Origin: SURF-13 sp041695325
GTDB lineage: Bacteria; Pseudomonadota; Gammaproteobacteria; SURF-13
Length of the DNA stretch: 18,674 nt
Reading direction: 5' to 3'
Assembly (NCBI GenBank): GCA_041695325.1
Contig: JBGFRC010000008.1
Span: 1-18,674 of the forward strand
In this document: positions 1 to 9,007 of the stretch, in pieces
Layout: each line of letters begins with the position of its first letter
Position numbering within the stretch: the first letter of the stretch is position 1
The notes under the pieces: model-generated
What the model saw: only the letters and a program-made list of their open reading frames with translations
Told to the model about the DNA's origin: nothing
Database searches by the model: none
Position numbers and translations under genes: made by a program

Positions 1-200
1 CCCTTGGCCTTGCTGTTGTTTGGCTTGGTATAAATGCTCAGGAATTTTCCGGTGGAGTCTGAAAGCCACTGCATTTCGCCTATGACCAGGTATTCCTGAA
101 TTTGCGCGGCCCAGCGTTCCTCGCGTTGTTTATAAGTCGCCTGCGCCAGCGCGCAATAGGCAAGCAAGATAACCGCTGCGGAGGTTTTGAGCGCGCGCAT
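1..200 (-). CDS. Probable DUF3530-type exported protein, N-terminal part
   Basis: Partial gene; the first 66 codons are visible and the rest lies beyond the left edge. The start is the ATG at 198-200, 8 nt after the malic enzyme stop, so it is probably the last visible member of that operon. The first ~20 residues (MRALKTSAAVILLAYCALAQ) form a basic N-terminus and hydrophobic stretch ending in ALAQA, a plausible signal peptide for export. The following segment (REERWAAQIQEYLVIGE, then a stretch ending LSIYT) resembles the start of DUF3530 alpha/beta-hydrolase-like proteins of gammaproteobacteria. That match is from memory and weak because the catalytic part is outside the window. No clear Shine-Dalgarno sequence is seen. 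Confidence 0.5.
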   Translation of the reverse strand, partial: MRALKTSAAVILLAYCALAQATYKQREERWAAQIQEYLVIGEMQWLSDSTGKFLSIYTKPNNSKAK

Positions 201-208
201 GTGGACTT

Positions 209-1435
209 CTAAGATTTTTTACGCGCTACGCCGCTGTCGCGCGCGGCCTGAGTTACGGCCGGGGCGACGCGTTCCAGCAAGCGCGGATCGAAGGGCTTGG
301 GCAAGATATACTCCGCGCCGTACTCCAGGCGCTTGAGCTTGTACGCCTGAAGCACCTCGGCCGGCACCGGCTCGTGCGCGAGCCGGGAGAGTGCGTGCAC
401 TGCGGCGAGCTTCATCGCCGGCGTGATGCTGGGCGCCTCGGCGTCGAGCGCGCCGCGGAAGATATAGGGAAAGCCGAGCGCGTTGTTGACCTGGTTGGGA
501 TAATCCGAGCGCCCGGTGGCAAGGATCAAATCCGCGCGCGTGGCGTGCGCCAGCGCGGGCTGGATTTCCGGATCGGGATTGGACAGCGCGAACACGATGG
601 GCCTGGCCGCCATGCTGCGCAGCATGTCCGCCGTGAGGAGATCGGGGCCGGACACGCCGATGAACACATCCGCGCCGTTCAGCGCCTCCGCCAGCGTGCG
701 CTCACGCGCATCGCGCGCGAACTCCTGTTTATAAATATTGAGATCGGTGCGCCCGCCGTGGATCACGCCCGCGCGGTCCACCAGGGTGAGATGATCTTTG
801 CGCGCGCCCAGGGAGAGCAACAGGCGCATCGAGGCGATGCCAGCCGCGCCCGCGCCCAGGCAGACGATCTTGACCTCCGGCAGGCGCTTGTCTTGCAGAT
901 CCAGGGCGTTGAGCAGGCCCGCGGCGATGATGACCGCAGTGCCGTGCTGATCGTCGTGGAACACCGGGATGCCGAGCGTCTCGCTCAGGCGCCGTTCGAT
1001 CTCGAAGCAGTCCGGCGCGGCGATGTCCTCCAGATTGATGCCGCCGAAGGTGGGCGCGATGCGCGTCACGGTCTCGATCAGGTCCTCTGCGGCTGCTGCG
1101 TCCACCTCGATGTCGAAGGCGTCTATGCCGGCCAGCTTTTTAAACAGCACCGCCTTGCCTTCCATCACCGGCTTGGCCGCGAGCGCGCCCAGATTGCCCA
1201 AGCCCAGGATGGCGCTGCCGTTGGTGACGATGGCCACCAGATTGCCTTTGGCGGTGTAACGGTAGGCGTTGTGCGGGTCTTCGGCGATGGCGCGCACCGG
1301 CTCGGCCACGCCGGGCGTGTAGGCCAGCGCCAGGTCATCCTGGGTAGTGCAGGGCTTGGTGAGGGCGAGCGCGATCTTGCCGGGGGCGGGATGCGCGTGA
1401 TAATCCAGCGCGGCCTGTTTCAGGGAGGAGGGCAT
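209..1435 (-). CDS. NAD(P)-dependent malic enzyme, short form without PTA domain
   Basis: Cytoplasmic malate dehydrogenase (oxaloacetate-decarboxylating): malate + NAD(P)+ to pyruvate + CO2 + NAD(P)H. The 408 residues cover only the malic enzyme part. The phosphotransacetylase-like C-terminal domain of ~750-residue MaeB proteins is absent, so this is the compact MaeA/MaeB-type bacterial form. Visible hallmarks are LAYTPGVAEP (36-45), the catalytic lysine region MEGKAVLFKK (91-100, probable catalytic Lys94), the metal-ligand regions INLEDI and FHDDQHGT (about 133-166), and a Rossmann glycine motif GAGAAG (194-199). The start ATG lies 5 nt after the protease stop; the N-terminus LKQAALDYH is typical of the family, which supports this start despite a poor Shine-Dalgarno sequence. 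Likely cotranscribed with the upstream protease and nuclease. NAD versus NADP preference cannot be read from the sequence. Confidence 0.93.
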   Translation of the reverse strand: MPSSLKQAALDYHAHPAPGKIALALTKPCTTQDDLALAYTPGVAEPVRAIAEDPHNAYRYTAKGNLVAIVTNGSAILGLGNLGALAAKPVMEGKAVLFKKLAGIDAFDIEVDAAAAEDLIETVTRIAPTFGGINLEDIAAPDCFEIERRLSETLGIPVFHDDQHGTAVIIAAGLLNALDLQDKRLPEVKIVCLGAGAAGIASMRLLLSLGARKDHLTLVDRAGVIHGGRTDLNIYKQEFARDARERTLAEALNGADVFIGVSGPDLLTADMLRSMAARPIVFALSNPDPEIQPALAHATRADLILATGRSDYPNQVNNALGFPYIFRGALDAEAPSITPAMKLAAVHALSRLAHEPVPAEVLQAYKLKRLEYGAEYILPKPFDPRLLERVAPAVTQAARDSGVARKKS

Positions 1436-1440
1436 GGGGG

Positions 1441-2910
1441 TCAGTGTACGGTCTTGATTAAAGAGCCCGGCTGCGGTTCGCCGTCCGGATAGAGCTGATT
1501 GAGCAGGCGCAGCTGTTCCTCGGCGTGATGCGGCAAACCGGATTCGCGCGCCAGCCGCGCGAAGCTCACGCCGGGTTTGGCGCGGCTCACCCTGAGCTTG
1601 AGCGCCTTGGCGAGCGGCTGCTCCTGTTCGGTGAGGGCGCGGAAGCTGCGCGCGGCCTCAATAAAATCGGCGTCGTAGGCGTACGGATTGCGTTCATCCT
1701 TGGCCGCGCCGGCGAAGATATAGGCCTTGTTGTTGAAATACAGGACGGTGAAACGCACCGGGCGCACGCCGAAGGGCGAGCGCGTGGAGGCGATGGCGGT
1801 ATAACCCGGCATGTCCTGATGGGTGAAGCTCTCGCCGTGTTCCAGCTTGCTGAGCTTGAGGCGCGTGCGCAGGAATTGTTCCGGCGCAATGCGCTGGTTG
1901 ATGTCTTCGGCGAACAGGTGCAGCGCGGCGGCGTTGCCCGGCGCGAGGGCGGCGACTTGAGTGGGCCGGTTTTCCACGCGCCAGCCTTCGGGGAAATTCA
2001 GCGCGAAGCCGAGATCGGCGTGATAGAACGCGCTGCCGCGGCGCACGCCCTCCCTTTCGCTGTCGCCGAAGGTGAGGCCGTCGAGCGCGTGCAGGTAATC
2101 GTCGCTACGCACCCGGATGGTATCCGCGCTCTTGAATTGATCCGCGCTCGCCACCACCTGTTGCAACCGCGTGTCGTTATCGGGATGGGTGGCGAACAGG
2201 CCGTGATAGACGCGCGCCTCGCGTCCTTCTTCCTGGGCCAACCGGCGTTCGAAAGTTTCCTGGTCCTTGAGCACGCCGATGACCTTGATCATGGCCTGCG
2301 GATCGTAGCCGCCGCGAGCCAGATACTCCGCGCCCAGGCGGTCGGCCTCCAGCTCGTGCTCGCGCCCGTAATCGGAGAGCAGCGCGCCGCCGACGACGCC
2401 AAAGGCCTGCTGCGCGGCCTGATCGCGCAGCTCCGGCAGCAAGATCGAGCCCAGCGTATAGCCGAGCTCGGCCGCCTGCGCCGCGCTCTGCTGGCGCACG
2501 CTGTGACGCGCGGTGACGTGGCCGATCTCATGGCCCAGCACCGCGGCCAGCTCCGCCTCCGAGTTGAGATAGGCGAGCAGGCCGCGCGTGACGTAGATAT
2601 AACCGCCGGGCAGGGCGAAGGCGTTTACGTCCGCGCTGTCGAGCACAGTGAAACGGTACACCAGATCGGCGCGGTGGCTGTTCGCGGCCAGTTGTTCGCC
2701 CACGCGCTGCACGTAATCCTGCAACGTCTGGTCTTCGTAATAACCGAATTGCTTGATGACTTCCGGCGCGGCGTCGCGTCCGATCCTGACTTCCTGCTCT
2801 TCCGACATGAGCACGAAGTCGCTTTTTCCCGTCACTGGATTGACGGCGCAGGCGCCGAGCAGCGCCCCCAGTAGCGTGGTGGGGAGAAGGTAACGCAGTA
2901 AAGGCGGCAT
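1441..2910 (-). CDS. M48 family periplasmic metalloprotease lipoprotein (BepA/YfgC-like)
   Basis: Predicted zinc metalloprotease. The N-terminus is a lipoprotein signal with lipobox LLGAC (lipidated Cys21), placing it in the periplasm on a membrane anchor. The M48 domain follows, with HEIGH at 127-131 and the downstream E-x-E-A-D motif (about 186-190) carrying the third zinc ligand. BepA-type relatives take part in outer-membrane protein assembly and quality control, the likely role here. The middle (about 285-420) is a separate extension. The last ~53 residues (from about 437) look like a LysM-type or LysM-derived module: a valine/arginine strand, PGVSFARLARESGL, then LNQLYPDGEPQPG. The ATG is 15 nt after the nuclease stop. 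A TATAAT (minus strand, 2917-2922) lies between them but is too close to the ATG and lacks a -35, so cotranscription with the nuclease is more likely. Confidence 0.9.
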   Translation of the reverse strand: MPPLLRYLLPTTLLGALLGACAVNPVTGKSDFVLMSEEQEVRIGRDAAPEVIKQFGYYEDQTLQDYVQRVGEQLAANSHRADLVYRFTVLDSADVNAFALPGGYIYVTRGLLAYLNSEAELAAVLGHEIGHVTARHSVRQQSAAQAAELGYTLGSILLPELRDQAAQQAFGVVGGALLSDYGREHELEADRLGAEYLARGGYDPQAMIKVIGVLKDQETFERRLAQEEGREARVYHGLFATHPDNDTRLQQVVASADQFKSADTIRVRSDDYLHALDGLTFGDSEREGVRRGSAFYHADLGFALNFPEGWRVENRPTQVAALAPGNAAALHLFAEDINQRIAPEQFLRTRLKLSKLEHGESFTHQDMPGYTAIASTRSPFGVRPVRFTVLYFNNKAYIFAGAAKDERNPYAYDADFIEAARSFRALTEQEQPLAKALKLRVSRAKPGVSFARLARESGLPHHAEEQLRLLNQLYPDGEPQPGSLIKTVH

Positions 2911-2925
2911 GGTGAAATTATACTC

Positions 2926-3678
2926 TCAATGCACGCGTTCCAGCGCGGCGGGGTGGCGGATGCGCATGACGGGTCCGCGCCTGCCGGGATAAATCCAGCC
3001 GCGCGCCACTATCATCTGGTTTTCCAGACGTTCGAGGGGTAAAGCGGCGAAATAGTTCAGATCGTCGCGGGCGATGCGCAGCGCCACCCCGCCTTCCAGG
3101 TTGAGCCACACGGATTTGGCGCTGTGCCTGACGCGCTCCACGCGTCCCTGGACAAAGTGAAAACCGCGCGCCTCCGCGGGTACGGCCGTGCCGGCGAGCG
3201 GCCGGTATTCCGGCCGTGACCAGATGCCGCGCCGCGGCGTGCGCGCCTTGCGCTCGGCTTGCTGATAACAGGCGGCGTTCCATGTGTTGGGCGGCACCGT
3301 GATCTGCACCCCCAGCCCCTGCTCCAGGAGATGCGCGGCGACGTTGCGGCCGTCGGAGAGGAAGGCGTGCGCGAGCAGCCTGCCGTATTCGTCACGCCGC
3401 TCGCTGTCGAAGCGCAGTGCAATCATGGGCGAGTCCGCCGCCAGGTTTTGCAGCGCGGCGCGCGCATCCAGGGCGAGCGGCTGGGAGGGAGCGCCGCGGC
3501 GCCCGATTTCTGGAGTATTGATGCCGATCAGGCGCAGGCTTTGGCCATCCTCCAGCTTGATCGTGTCGCCGTCCACCACATGACTTACGCGCGCCTGTTG
3601 ATCAATGCGATCAGCGGCGCATGGGGCCGTTTCAGCGAAGCAGGGGACCGCCCACAGCGAGGCGAGGAGGAAAATCAA
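2926..3678 (-). CDS. Secreted thermonuclease-like (SNase) nuclease
   Basis: Staphylococcal nuclease-fold protein, probably an exported Ca2+-dependent phosphodiesterase acting on DNA/RNA. With the start proposed here (TTG at 3676-3678) it has 250 residues. Residues 1-16 are a hydrophobic signal peptide ending CFAETAPC. The SNase domain spans about 28-155: VVDGDTIKL (34-42), LRLIGINTPE with the equivalents of catalytic Arg35 and Glu43 (here Arg49, Glu57), and DEYGRLLA with the Arg87 equivalent (Arg100). A further ~90-residue C-terminal domain (GRVERVRHS..., ARGWIYPGRRGPVMR) looks like a second small beta domain. The frame stays open upstream into rpmE, but no ATG or GTG is in frame between the rpmE stop and the signal peptide. 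TTG is the only in-frame initiator, with GGGGGTG about 8 nt upstream. An ATG at 3695-3697 is one base out of frame. The start is therefore uncertain; the domain call is firm. Confidence 0.85.
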   Translation of the reverse strand: MIFLLASLWAVPCFAETAPCAADRIDQQARVSHVVDGDTIKLEDGQSLRLIGINTPEIGRRGAPSQPLALDARAALQNLAADSPMIALRFDSERRDEYGRLLAHAFLSDGRNVAAHLLEQGLGVQITVPPNTWNAACYQQAERKARTPRRGIWSRPEYRPLAGTAVPAEARGFHFVQGRVERVRHSAKSVWLNLEGGVALRIARDDLNYFAALPLERLENQMIVARGWIYPGRRGPVMRIRHPAALERVH

Positions 3679-3688
3679 TTTGATTTCG

Positions 3689-3720
3689 CACCCCCATCCC
3701 TTTTCCCCAGGGGGTGAGCC
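3689..3720. repeat. G/C-rich palindrome between rpmE and the nuclease gene
   Basis: CACCCCC (3689-3695) and GGGGGTG (3710-3716) are perfect 7-bp inverted repeats around a pyrimidine-rich loop (ATCCCTTTTCCCCA). The structure overlaps the ribosome-binding region of the nuclease start and lies 50-70 bp after the rpmE stop. It could attenuate transcription after rpmE or reduce nuclease translation. No T-run follows on the minus strand, so a standard intrinsic terminator is unlikely. It resembles the REP-like palindrome at 18456-18491, and both precede copies of the same 35-bp repeat. Confidence 0.5.
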
Positions 3721-3723
3721 GAG

Positions 3724-3758
3724 GCGCCGCGCGCGCTTTGTATAATTGGCCGGGGTAG
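3724..3758 (+). repeat. 35-bp dispersed repeat: tRNA promoter/5'-end-like segment, copy 1
   Basis: These 35 bp match 18505-18539 at 32 positions. The shared segment is a run of alternating GC, TTTGTAT(A/G)ATTGGCCGG, then GTAG. In the right-hand copy it leads directly into a tRNA-like 5' end (GCCGGTGTAGCTCAG). Here it stops matching after GTAG, so only the -10-like box (TATAAT, 3741-3746) and a degenerate tRNA start remain. It lies between rpmE and the nuclease gene, on the strand opposite to both. No good -35 is visible, so an active antisense promoter is doubtful. It looks like a relic of duplication or insertion. Confidence 0.7.
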
Positions 3759-3761
3759 TGG

Positions 3762-3965
3762 TTATTTTATCTGGTACTTCTGCTTGAACTTGTCCACGCG
3801 CCCGCCGCTGTCCACGATCTTGTGCTTGCCGGTGTAAAACGGATGGCACACCGAGCACACATCCAGGTGCAGGTCTTTGCCCGCGGTGGAGCGAGTCTTG
3901 AAGGTGTTGCCGCAGCTGCAGCTGACGCTGATCTCCGCATAGGCGGGGTGGATATCCGGTTTCAT
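3762..3965 (-). CDS. rpmE: 50S ribosomal protein L31 (zinc-binding form)
   Basis: Ribosomal protein L31 of the large subunit, 67 residues, the usual length for the zinc-containing form. The four zinc-ligand cysteines are present at positions 16, 18, 37 and 40 (VSCSCGN and DVCSVCHPFYTG), and the C-terminal KIVDSGGRVDKF signature is typical. The frame is open for 17 further codons upstream, but the start at 3963-3965 gives the family N-terminus MKPDIHPAY and has AAGAGG about 8 nt before it, so that start is preferred. A strong promoter lies 60-90 bp upstream. The retained cysteines mark the zinc-dependent paralogue, which in other bacteria is replaced by a cysteine-free form under zinc starvation; no second copy is in this window. 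Confidence 0.97.
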   Translation of the reverse strand: MKPDIHPAYAEISVSCSCGNTFKTRSTAGKDLHLDVCSVCHPFYTGKHKIVDSGGRVDKFKQKYQIK

Positions 3966-4027
3966 CGAAACTAACCTCTTGAATGCTGTGGGGGCGGCCG
4001 CGTAAAGACGGCTCAAGAAAGCCTTTA

Positions 4028-4056
4028 ATTATAGCGGAATGACCCTATTCCGGCAA
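4028..4056 (-). promoter_or_regulatory. Sigma-70 promoter for rpmE
   Basis: On the minus strand, TTGCCG (4051-4056) and TATAAT (4028-4033) are separated by 17 bp, close to consensus. Transcription should start near 4021, giving a leader of about 55 nt before the rpmE ATG. The -35 overlaps the last codons of the DUF3135 gene, so rpmE has its own promoter even though the DUF3135 gene runs in the same direction. It may also drive the nuclease, protease and malic enzyme genes. Confidence 0.75.
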
Positions 4057-4434
4057 GGAGGGTTGTTGGGCCGGGTTGTTTGCGGACGCGGGACGAAACG
4101 GCAGCACTTGGGCCGCCGTAGCGGCGCGTTTGGCGCCCGGTATCTCCAATTTCCGCAAACCTTGCAGCACCTCCACCAGGCCGCCTTCACCCATCACCGA
4201 ATCCCACATCATGCCGGAGATGCGGATACAGGCGGCAAGCGGCGTGGCGGAGCGCTCGCGCACCCGGTCTATGCGCCATTGCAGACCGCGCAGCCTTTCC
4301 TGGCGGCGCTCCGGCGTATGATCCAGCACCTGGTTCACCAAAGAGGCGCGCTGGCGCTCGAAGGCTTCCGGGTCGGTGGCGGCCAGGGCCGCCCATTCGT
4401 CAAAGTTGATATCCCAGTCAAAGGCGGATTGCAT
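4045..4434 (-). CDS. DUF3135 domain-containing protein
   Basis: Small (129-residue) cytoplasmic protein of unknown function. The N-terminal half matches the DUF3135 pattern as remembered: FDEWAALAATDPEAFERQR (about 11-29), a charged helical stretch, then LRGLQWRIDRVRERS and NPLAACIRIS-like TPLAACIRISGMMW (about 63-77). The C-terminal ~45 residues (VEVLQGLRKL, then a proline/alanine-rich tail) are low in complexity and less conserved in type. There is no signal peptide or membrane segment. The ATG has AGGTG about 5 nt upstream. The gene is divergent from glgP and upstream of rpmE. No function should be assumed. Confidence 0.8.
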   Translation of the reverse strand: MQSAFDWDINFDEWAALAATDPEAFERQRASLVNQVLDHTPERRQERLRGLQWRIDRVRERSATPLAACIRISGMMWDSVMGEGGLVEVLQGLRKLEIPGAKRAATAAQVLPFRPASANNPAQQPSLPE

Positions 4435-4480
4435 GACGCACCTGTAGCTGCAATTGCTTGATAAATATTAACATAAAATC

Positions 4481-4570
4481 AATCCGGATTCTCCCGAAAA
4501 ATCGGCCAAAAGCTGGTCCGGATTATGCACATCAGCCAGTGATGTAATATGATGCGGGGAAATCCGGAGG
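4481..4570. repeat. Three TCCGGA-centred repeats upstream of glgP
   Basis: A perfect 10-bp palindrome AATCCGGATT (4481-4490) is followed by GGTCCGGATT (4515-4524) and AATCCGGAGG (4561-4570, which includes the glgP ribosome-binding site). The intergenic region (4435-4577) is AT-rich around 4456-4480 and probably contains both divergent promoters, but no convincing -35/-10 pair could be fixed for either gene. The repeats could be operator half-sites; this is only suggestive. Confidence 0.3.
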
Positions 4571-4577
4571 ACAACCG

Positions 4578-7073
<2,496 letters not shown>

Positions 7074-7256
7074 CAGGGTGTTGATAAACCCTGTTTATCA
7101 ACACCCTGCGGTGCGGTGCAGGGAAGAGCGTAGCGAAGGGTTCCACCGCCATTTTTCAAGCGCGCTTTATGTGCTTGAAAAATGAAGCAAAGCGAAAATG
7201 ACACAGTTCGCTTTGCGAGTTGAAAAAGCCCATGGAAGGGCTTTTTCAACAACCTG
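7074..7256. mobile_element. MITE-like element with TTAG direct repeats at the glgP stop
   Basis: A 183-bp element with no gene. Its ends are imperfect terminal inverted repeats: left CAGGGTGTTGATAAACCC, right (reverse complement) CAGGTTGTTGAAAAAGCCC. TTAG occurs immediately outside both ends (7070-7073 and 7257-7260), as expected of a 4-bp target duplication. It contains four strong hairpins: 7074-7089/7093-7108 (16 bp perfect), 7150-7161/7173-7184 (12 bp), 7187-7196/7207-7216 (10 bp) and 7219-7231/7238-7250 (13 bp). A 4-bp YTAR target is known for IS5-subgroup elements, so a non-autonomous relative of such an element is a reasonable inference. The left TTAG includes the glgP stop codon. No transposase is present nearby. 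Confidence 0.75.
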
Positions 7257-7293
7257 TTAGCTGAATTTATTCGGTGTGTGAATTTATTACCCC

Positions 7294-7591
7294 GGCAATA
7301 AAATACAGCCATGTATTTTATTGCCCTCGCCAAGGCCGGTACACGCCCGGCTTTGTCTCGCGCGGCTTAAGGCCGCGGCAAGGCATCCATGCCTTGCTAT
7401 TTTGGCGCACGGATGTGCCAACGGGGATCAAGCGCTATGGCGCTTGATCCCCGGGAGCGAGGCAAAGCCTGGCTTTGCCCGCGACATGTAAAAGTCCAAG
7501 GGTGAGCAGCGTAGCTGCAAACGCCGGGCCAGGATGGTCCTGGCTGGGCTTTTGCGCGGAGCATGGAGGCGCAGCGCAAAAGGACTTTTGC
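7294..7591. repeat. Dense array of short hairpins between glgP and rho
   Basis: About 300 bp with no credible gene, made almost entirely of consecutive inverted repeats: 7294-7307/7312-7325 (14 bp perfect), 7332-7339/7347-7354 (8 bp, one mismatch), 7361-7366/7372-7377 (6), 7378-7386/7389-7397 (9), 7402-7409/7414-7421 (8, one G-U), 7422-7435/7440-7453 (14 perfect), 7461-7469/7471-7479 (9), 7506-7510/7514-7518 (5), 7528-7534/7538-7544 (7), 7549-7557/7574-7582 (9), alternatively 7576-7582/7585-7591 (7). Stem sequences differ from one another while loops are short and often centred on GGAT or ATCC. A longer-range pair, ATGTAAAAGTCC (about 7486-7497) and GGACTTTTGCAT (7582-7593), brackets the right half. 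glgP and rho converge on it, so it may act as a two-way transcription barrier. No T-run marks an ordinary terminator. Confidence 0.75.
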
Positions 7592-7595
7592 ATAC

Positions 7596-8852
7596 TTACC
7601 GCTTCATGGAGTCGAAAAACTCGCTGTTGGTCTTGGTGGCCTTGAGGCGCTCCAGCAGGAACTCCATGGCCGCGAGATCATCCATCGGGTGCAGGAGCTT
7701 GCGCAGCACCCACATCTTTTGCAGTTCATCCGGCTTGGTGAGCAGCTCTTCGCGGCGCGTGCCGGAGCGGTTGATGTTGATCGAGGGGTAGACGCGTTTT
7801 TCGGAAATCTTGCGATCCAGATGCACCTCCATGTTGCCGGTGCCCTTGAATTCCTCGTAGATCACGTCGTCCATCTTGGAGCCGGTGTCAATCAGCGCGG
7901 TGGCGAGGATGGTGAGACTGCCGCCTTCCTCGATGTTGCGCGCCGCGCCGAAGAAGCGCTTGGGACGTTGTAAGGCGTTGGCGTCCACGCCGCCGGTGAG
8001 CACCTTGCCGGAGGCGGGCACCACCGTGTTGTAAGCGCGGGCCAAGCGGGTGATGGAATCGAGCAGGATCACCACGTCGCGCTTGTGTTCCACCAGGCGC
8101 TTGGCCTTCTCGATCACCATCTCGGCCACCTGTACGTGGCGGTTGGCCGGTTCGTCAAAGGTGGAGGACACCACCTCGCCCTTCACCGAGCGCTGCATCT
8201 CGGTGACCTCCTCCGGGCGCTCGTCTATGAGCAGCACGATCAAATAACATTCCGGATGCTTGGCGGCGATGGAGTGCGCGATGTTCTGCAGCATCATGGT
8301 CTTGCCGGCCTTGGGCGGCGAGACGATCAGGCCGCGCTGGCCCTTGCCGATGGGGGCGATGAGGTCTATCACGCGCGCGGTCAAATCCTCGGTGCTGCCG
8401 TTGCCGATCTCCAGCGTCAGGCGCTCGTTGGCAAACAGCGGCGTCAGGTTTTCAAACAATACCTTGTTGCGTGAATTTTCCGGCGCCTCATAATTGATCT
8501 GATCCACCTTGAGCAGCGCGAAATAGCGTTCGCCTTCCTTGGGCGGACGGATCTTGCCCGACACCGTGTCGCCGGTGCGCAGGTTGAAGCGCCGCACCTG
8601 GCTCGGCGAAACGTAGATGTCGTCCGGACCGGCGAGGTAGGAGCTGTCGCCGGAGCGCAGGAAGCCGTAGCCGTCCTGCAGGATTTCCAGCACCCCGTCG
8701 CCGGAGATGTCCTCGCCCTTCTGCGCGTGGGCCTTGAGGATAGCGAAGATCACGTCCTGTTTGCGCGAGCGCGCCGTGCCCTCCAGTCCCATGGATTGGG
8801 CGAGGTCTATCAGATCGGAGGCGGACTTTTGTTTGAGTTCAGTAAGATTCAT
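7596..8852 (-). CDS. rho: Transcription termination factor Rho
   Basis: Hexameric RNA-dependent ATPase/helicase that terminates transcription. The 418 residues compare with 419 in E. coli. In order: N-terminal helical domain starting MNLTELKQKS, the cold-shock-like RNA-binding domain with the RNP1-type motif GYGFLR (61-66), then the ATPase with Walker A SPPKAGKT (178-185, Lys184), LLIDERPEEVTEM, and the Walker B/Q-loop region VVILLDSITRLARAYN, followed by the R-loop region GGVDANALQRPKRFFGAARN. The gene is 155 bp downstream of trxA on the same strand, the E. coli order. A GC-rich palindrome lies in that leader; rho is autoregulated by attenuation in other bacteria, so the leader may matter. 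No clear Shine-Dalgarno sequence precedes the ATG. Confidence 0.98.
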   Translation of the reverse strand: MNLTELKQKSASDLIDLAQSMGLEGTARSRKQDVIFAILKAHAQKGEDISGDGVLEILQDGYGFLRSGDSSYLAGPDDIYVSPSQVRRFNLRTGDTVSGKIRPPKEGERYFALLKVDQINYEAPENSRNKVLFENLTPLFANERLTLEIGNGSTEDLTARVIDLIAPIGKGQRGLIVSPPKAGKTMMLQNIAHSIAAKHPECYLIVLLIDERPEEVTEMQRSVKGEVVSSTFDEPANRHVQVAEMVIEKAKRLVEHKRDVVILLDSITRLARAYNTVVPASGKVLTGGVDANALQRPKRFFGAARNIEEGGSLTILATALIDTGSKMDDVIYEEFKGTGNMEVHLDRKISEKRVYPSININRSGTRREELLTKPDELQKMWVLRKLLHPMDDLAAMEFLLERLKATKTNSEFFDSMKR

Positions 8853-8919
8853 GGGTTGTGTTTAAGAGCGCGAGGAAGAGAGATCCGCCGCGCGCCTGCG
8901 CGACGGGGCTTGGCGTCGG

Positions 8920-8939
8920 CCGGGCGCGTGCGCGCCCGG
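8920..8939. promoter_or_regulatory. GC-rich palindrome in the rho leader
   Basis: CCGGGCGCG (8920-8928) and CGCGCCCGG (8931-8939) form a perfect 9-bp inverted repeat about 70 bp upstream of the rho start, in the trxA-rho gap. The distance between the arms is only 2 nt, so the RNA hairpin would open its innermost pairs. No T-run follows on the minus strand. It could be a pause or attenuation element for rho autoregulation, or a partial barrier after trxA; the sequence alone does not decide. Confidence 0.45.
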
Positions 8940-9007
8940 GGTTGGGGAATGTTGTGATAAGTCAATTCACCTGGGGCTAAGGCCGGGTTGATGGGGTATC
9001 CGGGAGC

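Noticed and set aside
374..1492. Long plus-strand open frame opposite the malic enzyme
   Set aside because: It has no recognisable domain, is biased to Arg/Gly/Ala/His, and lies antisense to a clear malic enzyme; it is a by-product of high GC.
1525..2874. 449-codon plus-strand open frame opposite the M48 protease
   Set aside because: It mirrors the codon structure of the protease, which has full zinc motifs and a lipobox; the antisense frame has none.
2917..2922. TATAAT box before the M48 protease gene
   Set aside because: It lies 6 bp from the ATG with no -35 at a useful distance; the gene is more likely transcribed with the nuclease.
3679..3858. Extension of the nuclease gene into rpmE (start at 3858)
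   Set aside because: The extra residues lie within the rpmE coding sequence in another frame and show no signal peptide; the hydrophobic signal begins near 3678.
7074..7591. CRISPR array
   Set aside because: There is no repeated unit and no regular spacer; stems differ from each other and no cas genes are nearby.
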